DNA from: Glycomyces dulcitolivorans
GTDB lineage: Bacteria; Actinomycetota; Actinomycetes; Mycobacteriales; Micromonosporaceae
DNA length: 64,000 bases
Direction of reading: 5' to 3'
Assembly (NCBI RefSeq): GCF_003265355.1
Contig: NZ_QFRW01000095.1
Span: 32,843 to 96,842, forward strand
Shown: one piece after another, positions 27,620-37,074 of the stretch
Numbering within the stretch: the stretch's first letter is position 1
Layout: every line of letters begins with the position of its first letter
Made by a program: the position numbers and the translations under genes
The notes under the pieces: model-generated
Database searches by the model: none
What the model was told of the DNA's origin: nothing
The model's input: only the letters and a program-made list of their open reading frames with translations

Positions 27620-28141
27620 ATGCACGACTTCGACGTCCGGATCTTCCTCCAGATCATCGGCGCGCTCCTGTACATCACCAACTTCCTGCTGCTCCAGACC
27701 CACCGCATCCACGCGACGAAGCCCGCGTCCCTGGGCCTGGTCATCTCGGCGTGCTCGATCCTGCTGACGGCGGCGATCATCGGCCACGACTGGGGCCTGA
27801 TCCTCCTCGAAGGGACGTGGCTGTTCATGGTCACCACCACGCTCGTCATCCGCCAGCGCGCGGCGCGGCGGCGGTCGCTGCTGGAGCGGGAGGCGGCGGC
27901 TTCGGCGGTGCCTGCCCGTGCGGCCCTGGCGGAGCCGGTGGTGGTGCGGGAGGCGGAACTGGCCGGTGCGGCGGTGTTAGGGCCGGTTAGGCTCTGGGCG
28001 TGGTTATCCGAGTGCTCATCGCAGACGATCAGGAGATGGTCCGGGCCGGGTTCCGGGCCATCATCGACGCGCAGCCCGATATGGAGGTGGTCGCGGACGC
28101 GCCTGACGGTGTGGTGGCGGTGTCGGAGGCGCGGCGGTTGA
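27620..28141 (+). CDS. CBU_0592-like small membrane protein with C-terminal overlap into response regulator gene
   Basis: The first 80 or so residues form a compact three-helix membrane protein (FLQIIGALLYITNFLLL, ILLTAAIIGHDWGLILLEG, WLFMVTTTLVI), the CBU_0592 family pattern of unknown function. Family members end about there. Here the frame stays open through an Ala/Arg-rich tail and 142 nt into the next gene in another frame. The last 47 residues (Ser/Arg/Trp-rich) look like out-of-frame translation. Either a stop was lost or the overlap is real. GGTTCATTCCA precedes the ATG, a weak ribosome site. Confidence 0.65.
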   Translation: MHDFDVRIFLQIIGALLYITNFLLLQTHRIHATKPASLGLVISACSILLTAAIIGHDWGLILLEGTWLFMVTTTLVIRQRAARRRSLLEREAAASAVPARAALAEPVVVREAELAGAAVLGPVRLWAWLSECSSQTIRRWSGPGSGPSSTRSPIWRWSRTRLTVWWRCRRRGG

Positions 28142-28647
28142 AGCCGGACGTGTGCCTGTTCGACATCCGGATGCCGCGCCTGGACGGTTTGGAGGCGACG
28201 CGGACGCTGCTGGCGGGGGCGAACGGGACGGGGCCGCGGGTGGTGGTGGTGACGACGTTCGACACCGACGAGTACGTGTACGGTGCGCTGCGGTCGGGTG
28301 CGACGGGGTTCCTGCTCAAGGATTCGGGTCCGACGCTTTTGGTGGAGGCGGTGCGGGCGGCGGCGAGCGGGGAGTCCCTGGTGTCGCCGTCGGTGACGGT
28401 GCGTTTGCTGGAGCGGTTGAGCGAGCCGGTGAAGGACGGTTCGGCGGCGGTGCGGGTGCTGACCGAGCGGGAGTTGGACGTGGTGGAGCTGGTGGCGCGG
28501 GGGAAGACGAATGCGGAGATCGCGGGGACGCTGTTCGTGTCGGTGTCGACGGTGAAGACGCATCTGGAGGCGGTGCGGGCGAAGCTGCCGGCGCGCAACC
28601 GGGTGGAGATCGCGGCGTGGGCGTGGGAGCACGGCGTCGTCGGCTGA
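28000..28647 (+). CDS. Orphan NarL/FixJ-family response regulator
   Basis: A 215-aa two-component response regulator. The receiver domain has the acidic pair D9/D10, phospho-acceptor D55 (LFDIRMP), switch Thr in VVVTTF and Lys in LLKDSG. The C-terminal LuxR-type helix-turn-helix includes LTERELDVVELVARGKTNAEIA. No histidine kinase gene is adjacent. GTG 28000 follows TAGGCT (27988-27993) by 6 nt, so the gene can be expressed leaderless from its own promoter inside the preceding gene. Codons use GCG/GTG/CGG more than the flanking genes. Confidence 0.93.
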   Translation: MVIRVLIADDQEMVRAGFRAIIDAQPDMEVVADAPDGVVAVSEARRLKPDVCLFDIRMPRLDGLEATRTLLAGANGTGPRVVVVTTFDTDEYVYGALRSGATGFLLKDSGPTLLVEAVRAAASGESLVSPSVTVRLLERLSEPVKDGSAAVRVLTERELDVVELVARGKTNAEIAGTLFVSVSTVKTHLEAVRAKLPARNRVEIAAWAWEHGVVG

Positions 28648-28680
28648 TGCGGGGTCGGTTCTGATGCAGGGTTGTTCGTG

Positions 28681-29292
28681 ATGCGCGGTCTGGCGGTCGA
28701 GGTGTCGGTGACGGAGTCGGTGGTGACTCGGTCGCGGTTCGTGTGCTCGCTGTACCGGGTGGCCTCGGATGCGGAGGCGCGGGAGCGGATCGCCTCGCAC
28801 CGGCGTGAGTTCTGGGACGCCTCGCACAACTGCACGGCGTACGTGCTCGACGGGGGCCGGATCGCGCGGTCGAACGACGACGGCGAACCGGCCGGGACCG
28901 CCGGCCTCCCCATGCTCGAAGTGCTCCGCGGGCGCGACTTGACCGATGTCCTGGCGGTGGTGACCAGGTATTTCGGCGGCGTGAAGCTCGGCGCCGGCGG
29001 TCTGGTGCGCGCCTACGGTGGTGCGGTGTCGGCGGCGGTGGAGGCGGCCGGGACGGTCGAGCTCGACACCTGGCCGCGGCTGCTGGTCCGCGTCGACTAC
29101 GCCACGGCCGGGAGCCTCGAAGGGCTGCTGCGGCTGCGGGAGGACGTGCGCCTGTTGGAGGTGTCGTTCACCGAGGTGGTGACGTTCGATCTCGCGTGTG
29201 CGGACGCGGAGCTGCTGGCGGCGTGGGTGGCGGGGCAGTCTGGTGGGACGGGTGAGGTGGAGCCGGCCGGGTCGGTGCGGGTGGAGCTGTAA
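28681..29292 (+). CDS. YigZ/IMPACT family protein (UPF0029)
   Basis: A 203-aa protein with an N-terminal IMPACT domain (SRFVCSLYRV, DDGEPAGTAGLPML, VVTRYFGGVKLGAGGLVRAY) and a C-terminal DUF1949-like ferredoxin-fold. The family is widespread; the eukaryotic relative affects GCN2 signalling, and the bacterial role is unclear (possibly ribosome or nucleic-acid related). ATG 28681 has AGGG 9 nt upstream; GTG 28678 is an alternative. It follows the response regulator by 33 nt. Confidence 0.92.
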   Translation: MRGLAVEVSVTESVVTRSRFVCSLYRVASDAEARERIASHRREFWDASHNCTAYVLDGGRIARSNDDGEPAGTAGLPMLEVLRGRDLTDVLAVVTRYFGGVKLGAGGLVRAYGGAVSAAVEAAGTVELDTWPRLLVRVDYATAGSLEGLLRLREDVRLLEVSFTEVVTFDLACADAELLAAWVAGQSGGTGEVEPAGSVRVEL

Positions 29293-29302
29293 GATCCGTG
29301 TT

Positions 29303-30268
29303 GTGACCGATAACAATGTGCTGTTGCCGAACCCCTTCATCCTTGAGCGCGCCGACCCGCAGATCCTGCGGCACGAGGACCGCTACTTCTTCACCGCGAC
29401 CGTCCCGGCGTACGACCGGATCGTGCTGCGCGGGGCCGACACCCTTGCGGGCCTGCGCGAGGCGGCGGAGACGACGATCTGGGTCAAGCACCCCGAGGGT
29501 GCGATGGGGTCGCACATCTGGGCGCCGGAGCTGCACCGGGTCGGGGACGGCTGGTACGTGTACTTCGCGGCCGGGGAGGCCGACACGGACACCGGCGACG
29601 TGTGGAGGATCCGCATGTACGTCCTGGAGAACCTGAACGAGGACCCCCTGGCCGGGGAGTGGACCGAGAAGGGGCAGATCGCCACCCCGATCGACTCGTT
29701 CTCCCTGGACGCCACCACCTTCGCGCACGGGGGCCGCCAGTACCTGTGCTGGGCGCAGCACGACCCGGGCCTGGCGGGGTCGAACACGAGCCTGTTCCTC
29801 GCCGAGCTCGCCAACCCCTGGACGATCAAGGGCGACCCGGTCGAGATCTCGCGCCCCGAGCTCGACTGGGAGACGATCCGCTTCGCCGTCAACGAAGGCC
29901 CCTACGCCCTGGTCCGCAACGGGAAGGTCTTCATCACCTACTCCGCGTCGGGCACCGGCGCCGAGTACTGCGTGGGCCTGCTGTCGGCCGACGCCGAAGC
30001 GGACCTCCTCGACCCCGAGTCATGGTCCAAGAGCCCGGTCCCGGTCTTCACCACCAGCGCCGCCAACGGGATCTTCGGCCCGGGCCACAATGCGTTCACC
30101 GTCGACGAGGACGGGCGGGACCTCCTGGTCTTCCACGCCCGCGCCTACGAGGAGATCACCGGCGACCCCTTGGACAACCCCGACCGGCACTGCCGCGTGC
30201 AGCCGTTCGGCTGGCGTGAGGACGGCACCCCCGATTTCGGTGCGCCCCTGCCCGAAACCGCGGCCTAG
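29303..30268 (+). CDS. GH43-family beta-xylosidase / arabinofuranosidase
   Basis: A 321-aa five-bladed propeller glycoside hydrolase without signal peptide, so cytoplasmic. The three GH43 acids are visible: the base Asp in ERADPQI, the pKa-modulating Asp in SLDATTF, and the acid Glu in NEGPYAL. It probably removes arabinose or xylose from imported oligosaccharides. GTG 29303 lies 7 nt after TAAGAT (29290-29295), a leaderless layout that starts inside the end of the preceding gene. Confidence 0.9.
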   Translation: MTDNNVLLPNPFILERADPQILRHEDRYFFTATVPAYDRIVLRGADTLAGLREAAETTIWVKHPEGAMGSHIWAPELHRVGDGWYVYFAAGEADTDTGDVWRIRMYVLENLNEDPLAGEWTEKGQIATPIDSFSLDATTFAHGGRQYLCWAQHDPGLAGSNTSLFLAELANPWTIKGDPVEISRPELDWETIRFAVNEGPYALVRNGKVFITYSASGTGAEYCVGLLSADAEADLLDPESWSKSPVPVFTTSAANGIFGPGHNAFTVDEDGRDLLVFHARAYEEITGDPLDNPDRHCRVQPFGWREDGTPDFGAPLPETAA

Positions 30269-30345
30269 GCGCGTCGGCCGGTCGGCCGAGGCGCGGGCGG
30301 TCCCTTGGGGACTACGGTGAGGGTCCCACCCCCATTGGAGGCCCC

Positions 30346-31335
30346 ATGAAAGCCGTCGTCCAGGACCGGTTCGGCCCGCCCGAGCAGGTCCTCCGTCTCA
30401 CCGACACCGACCGGCCCGAGCCGGGCCCCGGCGAGGTCCTCGTCCGCCTCCGGGCCACCAGCGTCAACACGCCCGACTGGATCGCCGTCGCCGGCGTCCC
30501 CTACGTGCTGCGCCTGTCCACCCGCGCCAAAGGCGCGATCCGCGGCACCGACATCGCCGGCACGGTCGAAGCCCTCGGCGACGGCGTCACCGGCCTCGCG
30601 GTCGGCGACGCGGTGTTCGGCAGCAAGTGGGGCAAGGGCTTCACCGGGGCCGGGACGTTCGCCGAGTACACCGTCACCACCGCCGCCCAGCTCATCCCCA
30701 AACCCGAATCAATCTCCTTCACCGACGCCGCGGCCGCGGTCATGTCCGGCCTGACCGCCCACGCCGCCGTCGTCGACGCCTTCCCGACCGGACCCGGCAC
30801 CCGCCTGCTCGTCAACGGCGCCTCCGGCGGCGTCGGCACCTTCGCGATCCAGATCGCCAAGCACCGCGGCGCCCACGTCACCGCCGTCTGCGGCCCGGGG
30901 AACCTCGACCTCGTCAAAGAACTCGGCGCCGACCGCGCCATCGACTACACGGCCACCGACTTCACCACCGAACCCGACCGGTACGACGCGATCCTCGACA
31001 ACGTCCTCAACCACCCGCCCCGCCGCGCCTTCCGCGCCCTCGCCCCCGGCGGCGTCTACCTGCCCAACAGCATCGGCAACTCCGGCGGCCTCCTCGCCGG
31101 CCTCGCCAAGATGGCCAGCGCGACCCTCCTCGGCGCGATGGGCCGCGCAACCGTCCGCACCGTCGACGGCAACTTCACGCCCGAGCGCCTGGCCGCGGTC
31201 GCCGCCCTCCTCGAAACCGGCGCCGTCACACCCGTCATCGACCGCGTCTACCCCCTGGAGGAGACCGCGGCCGCGGTGGCGCACATGTACTCCCACCGCG
31301 CCCGCGGCAACATCGTCATCGAGATGGGGGACTAG
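30346..31335 (+). CDS. NAD(P)-dependent alcohol dehydrogenase / quinone oxidoreductase (MDR family)
   Basis: A 329-aa medium-chain dehydrogenase of the zinc-independent quinone-oxidoreductase branch. It has a GroES-like N-terminal half (TSVNTPDW, GTDIAGTVEALG) and a nucleotide-binding fold with NGASGGVGTFAIQIAK. GGAGG precedes ATG 30346. Likely a cytosolic NADPH-dependent reductase; the substrate cannot be told. Its stop overlaps the stop of the convergent frameshifted gene. Confidence 0.92.
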   Translation: MKAVVQDRFGPPEQVLRLTDTDRPEPGPGEVLVRLRATSVNTPDWIAVAGVPYVLRLSTRAKGAIRGTDIAGTVEALGDGVTGLAVGDAVFGSKWGKGFTGAGTFAEYTVTTAAQLIPKPESISFTDAAAAVMSGLTAHAAVVDAFPTGPGTRLLVNGASGGVGTFAIQIAKHRGAHVTAVCGPGNLDLVKELGADRAIDYTATDFTTEPDRYDAILDNVLNHPPRRAFRALAPGGVYLPNSIGNSGGLLAGLAKMASATLLGAMGRATVRTVDGNFTPERLAAVAALLETGAVTPVIDRVYPLEETAAAVAHMYSHRARGNIVIEMGD

Positions 31336-31741
31336 ATCCTGGTCTCCCAGTAGTTCTCGCTGATGATCCAGCCGTTCGTCCACTCCCAGGCGAAGCGCCA
31401 GCGGATGAGATGGCCCTCGGCGAGGTCCTTGTTGCACCCCGTCCACGCCTTGGCGGTGCCGAGGTCGTCGATGCACTTCCCGGCCCGGGCCGAGTCCAGG
31501 TCGTCCCAGTACACGGCCACCGAGTAGCCGTCGGTGCGGTTGTCCTTGCGCCGTAGGGCTGGACGCACGCCTCCCCGGCGCCGAAGACGTAGGTGTCGAT
31601 GGTGCACTCCCGTGCGGCGGAGTACCAGTCGAGGTTCACCGCGTAGTTGATCTCGTACGCCGCGGCCGGGGAGGCGGTCGCGATCACGATCCCGAACGCC
31701 ATGACGAGCGTCCCGAGCACTGCGGCAATGCGCTTGCGCAT
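31332..31741 (-). pseudogene. Secreted small protein gene interrupted by a frameshift
   Basis: From ATG 31741 (good GGAGG site) one frame encodes a signal peptide (MRKRIAAVLGTLVMAFGIV, cleavage after SPAAA) and continues to VQPYGA. From there the meaningful reading moves to another frame: KDNRTDGYSVAVYWDDLD to WTNGWIISENYWETRI, ending at TAG 31332. The two halves join near 31545-31562. A single missing base there would account for the 410-nt length, and the restored product would be 136 aa with four or more cysteines. It could be a sequencing error or a young pseudogene. Function unknown; related secreted actinomycete proteins exist. Confidence 0.75.
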
Positions 31742-31867
31742 CTGCCCTCCTGAAAGGTGAGAGGTCGCCCCGCCCGATCGGGCGGGCACCGCCCTCATCC
31801 TTCCAGAAACCGAGCACAACAGACCCCGGCCGGAGGCGAGCATTCCTGCGCCCCAGCGAGTCTCGGC

Positions 31868-32287
<420 letters not shown>

Positions 32288-32297
32288 CGTGGTGCTT

Positions 32298-33335
32298 TCA
32301 GGCTTCGAGTGCGGTGCGGGCCCAGCGGACGAGCATCGCGAAGATCGGGCGGCGCCGCTCCAGGACCGCGTGGTCCTCGGCGGTGTCGTAGTCGGCGCTG
32401 GCGACGGTCTTGCCCGCGGCGAGGCGCTGGAGCATCGCGGGGGCGAGCCAACAGTACTTGGCGGCCCCGGCGGCCGCGACGGCTTTTCGCACCGCGGCCT
32501 CCTCCCGGAACCCGGCACTGCCAAGCCCCTCCAGGTACGCGCCGATGAGCGCGGCCTCCGCCTCGTCCAGGCGGTCGACGGGCTGGTGCCCGTCGAAGAA
32601 CGTGTCGGCGACCAGGTTCGCCAGGTCCTCGCCGATCGCCCCTTGCCCGGTGAACGACCAGTCGAACAGCGCGAACTCGCCACCGGGCCGCTGGTAGAGG
32701 TTCATCGGCCACACGTCCAGGTGGCACACCGTCTGCGGCGCCGCCTCAGTGAGCGCGAACAGGTCGCCGCGCCGCTCCCACACGACCCGCAGCCCTTCCC
32801 GCAGATCCTCGGGCCAGTGCGCGGCCGCGACCGGCAGGTCCCAGTCCACGGGCCCGAAGTCGCGCCTGCCGGCGTACTGGCGCAAGAACCCCCGCGAATG
32901 CCACTCCGACTCCGCCACCTCGCGGCCCTGGACGGCCCCGAGCCGCCGCGCGAACTCGGCGAGGTTCTCGACGCTCAACTCCCGGCCCGGCACGCCCTCG
33001 ACGTGTTCGAGCCACAGCTCCAGGCTCCCGTCGGCCCGCTCCCCGGCCGCCAGCAACCCCGGCGCCCCGATCCCGGCCTCGCGCCCATAGGAGCCGGCGA
33101 ACCCGCTCGCATAGGCCAGGTACTCGCGCCGCCAGTAGTTCCAATGCCGCGCATCATCCGACGCCTGCCAGTGCGCGAACCCGCCCCCGCCGGCCGTCAG
33201 ATGCTTGAGCACCGCCTTCCCGCCAGACCCGGTGACCGCCCAGATCCCGCCGGTCGCCTGGTTCCCGGTGTTGTGCGCCAACGCAGCAGCGGTATGGACG
33301 TCCCCGACGGGGGAGAAGCGAGGGTCATCGAGCAC
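32298..33335 (-). CDS. Aminoglycoside-phosphotransferase-family kinase
   Basis: A 345-aa protein-kinase-like phosphotransferase. The catalytic loop is H205-x-D207 with N212 (CHLDVWPMN), followed by the metal-binding Asp in LFDWSF. Family members phosphorylate aminoglycosides, choline, sugars or other small molecules; nothing here points to drug resistance specifically. GTG 33335 follows CATAAT (33343-33348 on the minus strand) by 7 nt, the leaderless layout. Confidence 0.88.
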   Translation of the reverse strand: MLDDPRFSPVGDVHTAAALAHNTGNQATGGIWAVTGSGGKAVLKHLTAGGGGFAHWQASDDARHWNYWRREYLAYASGFAGSYGREAGIGAPGLLAAGERADGSLELWLEHVEGVPGRELSVENLAEFARRLGAVQGREVAESEWHSRGFLRQYAGRRDFGPVDWDLPVAAAHWPEDLREGLRVVWERRGDLFALTEAAPQTVCHLDVWPMNLYQRPGGEFALFDWSFTGQGAIGEDLANLVADTFFDGHQPVDRLDEAEAALIGAYLEGLGSAGFREEAAVRKAVAAAGAAKYCWLAPAMLQRLAAGKTVASADYDTAEDHAVLERRRPIFAMLVRWARTALEA

Positions 33336-33365
33336 GCCGACGATTATGCCAGCGCCCCATGCGTC

Positions 33366-34448
33366 TCACGAGTCGAGGAGTTCGCCCATCCAGTCGCTCA
33401 CCGCGCCGGTGTTGCGGGGCGGTCCGTCGCCGGTCCCGTCGCTGGAGCACCGGTCGGTGGTGTCGGTGTCGCAGGTGCGGAGGTCGACGGCGACCGCGGT
33501 GCGCAGCGGCTGCGGTCCGGCGCTGGCGGCGTTGAACTGCGCCCACCGCGACAGCGGCACCGGGCCGGTCGCGGTGAACGGTTCGGCGGCGGCGACGTCC
33601 CCGCCGGTCCCGGTGCCGACCGGGACGCATGCGGGCAGGAGCAGCCGGTCCTCGGCCGGGAACGCCGCGGTCTGCGAGTGCGTGGTCTCGGTCGATCGCG
33701 TGTGCTCGGCGGGGTCGGCGTAGCGGTCGGTGAGGTGGAGGTCGTCCAGGCGCAGCGTCAGGCCCGGATCGGTGCCGCATTCGGGCGGCAGGGCGTCCTG
33801 GGGCCACCACGAGTTGGGGCCCCACAGGCCGGACTCGTTCGCGTCGCCGGTGTCGAATCCGAGCCCGTAGTAGTCGACCATGGGGGTCGCGGCGGGGTCG
33901 AGGTTGGCGGTCTGGGTGAGGAACAGGTGGTCGGCCCTCCACCCGTCTTCGTCGTCCTTGCCGAGGAAGGCCGCCATGTCGGGCGGGCCGTGCCGGTCGC
34001 CGCGGACGCAGGACTGGAGCAGCACCGGGGCGCCTCCGGTGGTGATGCGGGCGTTCAGGCAGTGGGGTCCGCCCTCGGTGGCCGTCTCGGCGGCGACCGC
34101 GAAGCGCAGGCCGGTGCCGAAGGCGTCCTCGTAGGACTCGAAGCGGACGGCGGTGACGGCGAGGTCGGCCTCCCACACCAGGTCGATGACCGCTCCGGTG
34201 GCTGTGAGCTGTGCCGAGCCGCCGCGGTCGTCGATGCCGTCGCCGAGCCCGGCCGCCTCGGCGGGCGGTGCGGCGGCGAGATCGGCCGCGTCCCAGTCTG
34301 ACCGGTCGCTCGCGGTCGGCACGAGGCCGCGGGCGGTCTGGGACAGGTCGTTCCAGAAGACCGCGGCCAGCGCGACCGCCAGGGCGGCGAGGGCCGCGAT
34401 CCACTTCGTCCGCACCGGGAACCGGTCGAGGGCAAGGAGAGGGGGCAC
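33366..34448 (-). CDS. Membrane-anchored secreted protein of unknown function
   Basis: A 360-aa protein. One N-terminal membrane span (KWIAALAALAVALAAVFW) after a short basic cytoplasmic segment anchors a large acidic external domain. That domain contains paired cysteines (HCLN, SCVRG, ECG, ACV, TCD, RCSS) likely to form disulfides. No domain recognised. Start GTG 34448 is supported by TAGCAT (34456-34461, minus strand) 7 nt upstream. The open frame extends much further upstream, but that part overlaps the helicase gene and has shadow-like composition. Confidence 0.75.
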   Translation of the reverse strand: MPPLLALDRFPVRTKWIAALAALAVALAAVFWNDLSQTARGLVPTASDRSDWDAADLAAAPPAEAAGLGDGIDDRGGSAQLTATGAVIDLVWEADLAVTAVRFESYEDAFGTGLRFAVAAETATEGGPHCLNARITTGGAPVLLQSCVRGDRHGPPDMAAFLGKDDEDGWRADHLFLTQTANLDPAATPMVDYYGLGFDTGDANESGLWGPNSWWPQDALPPECGTDPGLTLRLDDLHLTDRYADPAEHTRSTETTHSQTAAFPAEDRLLLPACVPVGTGTGGDVAAAEPFTATGPVPLSRWAQFNAASAGPQPLRTAVAVDLRTCDTDTTDRCSSDGTGDGPPRNTGAVSDWMGELLDS

Positions 34449-34533
34449 GCCGTGGATGCTACCGGCGAACCGGCCCGGCCGGGGTGCGGCAAAGGTCGTG
34501 CCGGCCGCCGACCGGCACGGCCTTCCGCGAAGG

Positions 34534-37026
34534 CTATGCCTGGTCGGAGAAGTCCTGGATGGTGATGGCGACGGTGCCGGTCTCGTCGGAGGCGTCGAGG
34601 TCGACGGTGAAGTGCATGGTCCAGTCGCGGTCGCCGGCGGGGTCGTCGATGGTCTGGCGGACGGTCCAGGTGCGGCCGTCCTTGGCGATGTCGAGGAATT
34701 CGCCGCCGCGGGCGGGGCCGGCGGTGCCGATGTCGTCGTGGGCGGCGAAGTACGCCTCCAGGGCGGTGTCCCATTTGGAGACGGGCCAGCCGGTCTCCAG
34801 GGCGGCGAGGTCGGCGGGGCGGTCGGCGGCGGCGAGTTCGACGTGGCGGAACGCGGCGTTGCGGACGGCGATGGTGAAGGCCCGCTCGTTGTCGGTGAAC
34901 GCCCGGGCAGGGCGCCCGGTGTCGAGGTCACCGTCGTCGTCGGCGGGGTTGGTCAGCTGCTCCCACTCGTTGATCAGCGAGGAGTCGGTCTGGCGGATCG
35001 TCTCGCCGAGCCACGCGGTGAGGTCGTCGAGCTCGGGGCCGCCGGTGTCCTCGGGGAGGGTCTGGACGAGCGCCTTGTACGCGCTCGACAGGTACCGCAG
35101 GAGCAGGCCCTCGGCGCGGGGGAGGCTGTAGAGGGCGATGTACTCGCCGAAGCTCATGCGGCCCTCCCAGATCTCGCGGAGGATCGACTTGGGTTCGAGC
35201 TGGTAGTCCGCGGCCCACGGGTGGCCGGTCTTGTACGCGTCGAACGCCTCGTCCAGCAGCTCCGCCAAAGGCTTCGGGTAGTCGACTTCGGCGTCTTCGA
35301 GCTGGTTCATGCGGTCGTAGTAGTCCAGGCCGTCGGCCTTCATCGCGTTGATGGCCTCGCCCTTGGCCTTGCTGCGCTGCGCGGCCAGGATCTGCCCGGG
35401 GCCCTCCAGGGTGGCTTCGACGATGGAGACGACGTCCATCGGGTAGTCCTCGCCGTCCTTGTCCAGCAGCTCCAGGGCCGCGAGGGCGAACGGGGCGAGG
35501 GGCTGGTTCAACGCGAAGTGGTCGGGCAGGTCGACGGTGAGTTTGACGGTGCCGCCGTCGATGACGATGATCCCCGCGTCCCGCAGCGTGCGGGCGATCG
35601 TCAGAGCGGTGCGGGCCATCTTCAACTGGGTGGCGCGGTCGGCGTGGGAGTCCTCGATCAGGGTGCGCACGTGCGTGAAGGTGTCGCCGCCGCGGCCCAG
35701 GAGGTTGATGAGCATCGCGTGGGTCATGCGCATGCGGGAGACGAGCGCCTCGGGCGGGGCCTCCGACAATCCCAGGAACGTCTCCTCGGACCAGCCGACG
35801 AAGCCCTCGGGGGGCTTCTTCTTCGCCATCTTCTTGCGCTTCTTGGGGTCGAGGCCGAACTTCTGCTGGGCCTTCTCGTTCTCGATGACGTGCTCGGGGG
35901 CCTGGCAGACCACGAACCCCTCGGTGTCGAACCCGGCCCGGCCGGCGCGGCCGGCGATCTGGTGGAACTCGCGCGCACGCAGGCGCCGGGTGCGGCGCCC
36001 GTCGTACTTCGTCAGCCCGGTGAAGACGACGGTGCGGATGGGGACGTTGATGCCCACGCCGAGCGTGTCGGTGCCGCAGATGACCTTCAGCAGGCCCTGC
36101 TGGGCGAGGCGCTCGACCAGGCGCCGGTACTTCGGCAGCATCCCCGCGTGGTGGACCCCGATCCCCGAGCGCACGAGGCGGGCGAGGGTCTGCCCGAACT
36201 TCGTGGTGAACCGGAACCCGCCAAGCGCGGCACTGATCGCGGCCTTGGCGTCCTTGTCCACCAGGTTCAAGCTGGCGAGCGCCTGCGCCGTCTCCAGTGC
36301 GGCGGCCTGCGTGAAGTGCACGATGTACGCGGGGGCCTTCTCGGACTTGACGATGATCTCGACGGTCTCGTGCAAAGGCGTCTTGCGGTACTCGTAGTGC
36401 AGCGGGACGGGGCGGGTCGCGGAGGCGACGAGGGCGGTCTCGCGGCCGGTGCGCCGCGTCAGGTCCTCCTCGAAGAACGCCGTGTCGCCCAAGGTCGCGG
36501 ACATGAGCGTGAACTGCGCCCGGTGGAGTTCGAGGAGCGGGACCTGCCAGGCCCAGCCGCGGTCGGGTTCGGCGTAGAAGTGGAACTCGTCGGCCACCAC
36601 CGAATCGCAGTCCAGGCCGGAGCCTTCGCGCAGGGCGAGGTTGGCGAGGATCTCGGCGGTGCAGCAGATCAGGGGCGCGTCGGGGTTGACGGCGGCGTCG
36701 CCGGTGAGCATCCCGACGTTCTCGTGCCCGAACTGCTCGCACAGCTCGAAGAACTTCTCCGACACCAGGGCCTTGATCGGCGCGGTGTAGAACGAGGTCC
36801 GCTGGTTGGCGAGGGCGTTGAAGTGCGCGGCGGCGGCGATGAGCGACTTGCCCGACCCGGTCGGGGTCGCGACGATGACGTTCTGCCCGGTGCAGATCGC
36901 CAGCAGGGCCTCTTCCTGGTGCTCGTACAAGGCGATGCCCGAATCCTCCGCCCACTGGGCGAAGGCGGCGTACACGTCGTCGGGTTCCGGTCGGTCGGTC
37001 CCGGGCAGGTAGTCGATGAGGCTCAC
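34534..37026 (-). CDS. Ski2-like DEAD/DEAH-box helicase with DUF3516-type C-terminus
   Basis: An 830-aa superfamily-2 RNA/DNA helicase. Walker A is TPTGSGKS (about residues 54-61), motif II is DEFH, motif III SAT, and motif VI QIAGRAGRAG. A Lys-rich insert (KKRKKMAKKKPPEG) lies near residue 400. The C-terminal 400 residues match the actinobacterial DUF3516 extension in layout. Ski2-like motors unwind RNA for decay or processing; the bacterial role is not settled. GTG 37026 is the chosen start; an in-frame GTG 27 nt upstream is possible. Confidence 0.92.
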   Translation of the reverse strand: MSLIDYLPGTDRPEPDDVYAAFAQWAEDSGIALYEHQEEALLAICTGQNVIVATPTGSGKSLIAAAAHFNALANQRTSFYTAPIKALVSEKFFELCEQFGHENVGMLTGDAAVNPDAPLICCTAEILANLALREGSGLDCDSVVADEFHFYAEPDRGWAWQVPLLELHRAQFTLMSATLGDTAFFEEDLTRRTGRETALVASATRPVPLHYEYRKTPLHETVEIIVKSEKAPAYIVHFTQAAALETAQALASLNLVDKDAKAAISAALGGFRFTTKFGQTLARLVRSGIGVHHAGMLPKYRRLVERLAQQGLLKVICGTDTLGVGINVPIRTVVFTGLTKYDGRRTRRLRAREFHQIAGRAGRAGFDTEGFVVCQAPEHVIENEKAQQKFGLDPKKRKKMAKKKPPEGFVGWSEETFLGLSEAPPEALVSRMRMTHAMLINLLGRGGDTFTHVRTLIEDSHADRATQLKMARTALTIARTLRDAGIIVIDGGTVKLTVDLPDHFALNQPLAPFALAALELLDKDGEDYPMDVVSIVEATLEGPGQILAAQRSKAKGEAINAMKADGLDYYDRMNQLEDAEVDYPKPLAELLDEAFDAYKTGHPWAADYQLEPKSILREIWEGRMSFGEYIALYSLPRAEGLLLRYLSSAYKALVQTLPEDTGGPELDDLTAWLGETIRQTDSSLINEWEQLTNPADDDGDLDTGRPARAFTDNERAFTIAVRNAAFRHVELAAADRPADLAALETGWPVSKWDTALEAYFAAHDDIGTAGPARGGEFLDIAKDGRTWTVRQTIDDPAGDRDWTMHFTVDLDASDETGTVAITIQDFSDQA

Positions 37027-37074
37027 GTGTACCAATGGTGCCCGCACCCGCAAGGCCGGGGCAAACCGGGCCCG

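Noticed and set aside
34449-34931. N-terminal extension of the anchored secreted protein
   Set aside because: It is antisense-frame sequence of the helicase gene, Pro/Thr/Arg-rich, and the GTG at 34448 has a leaderless promoter.
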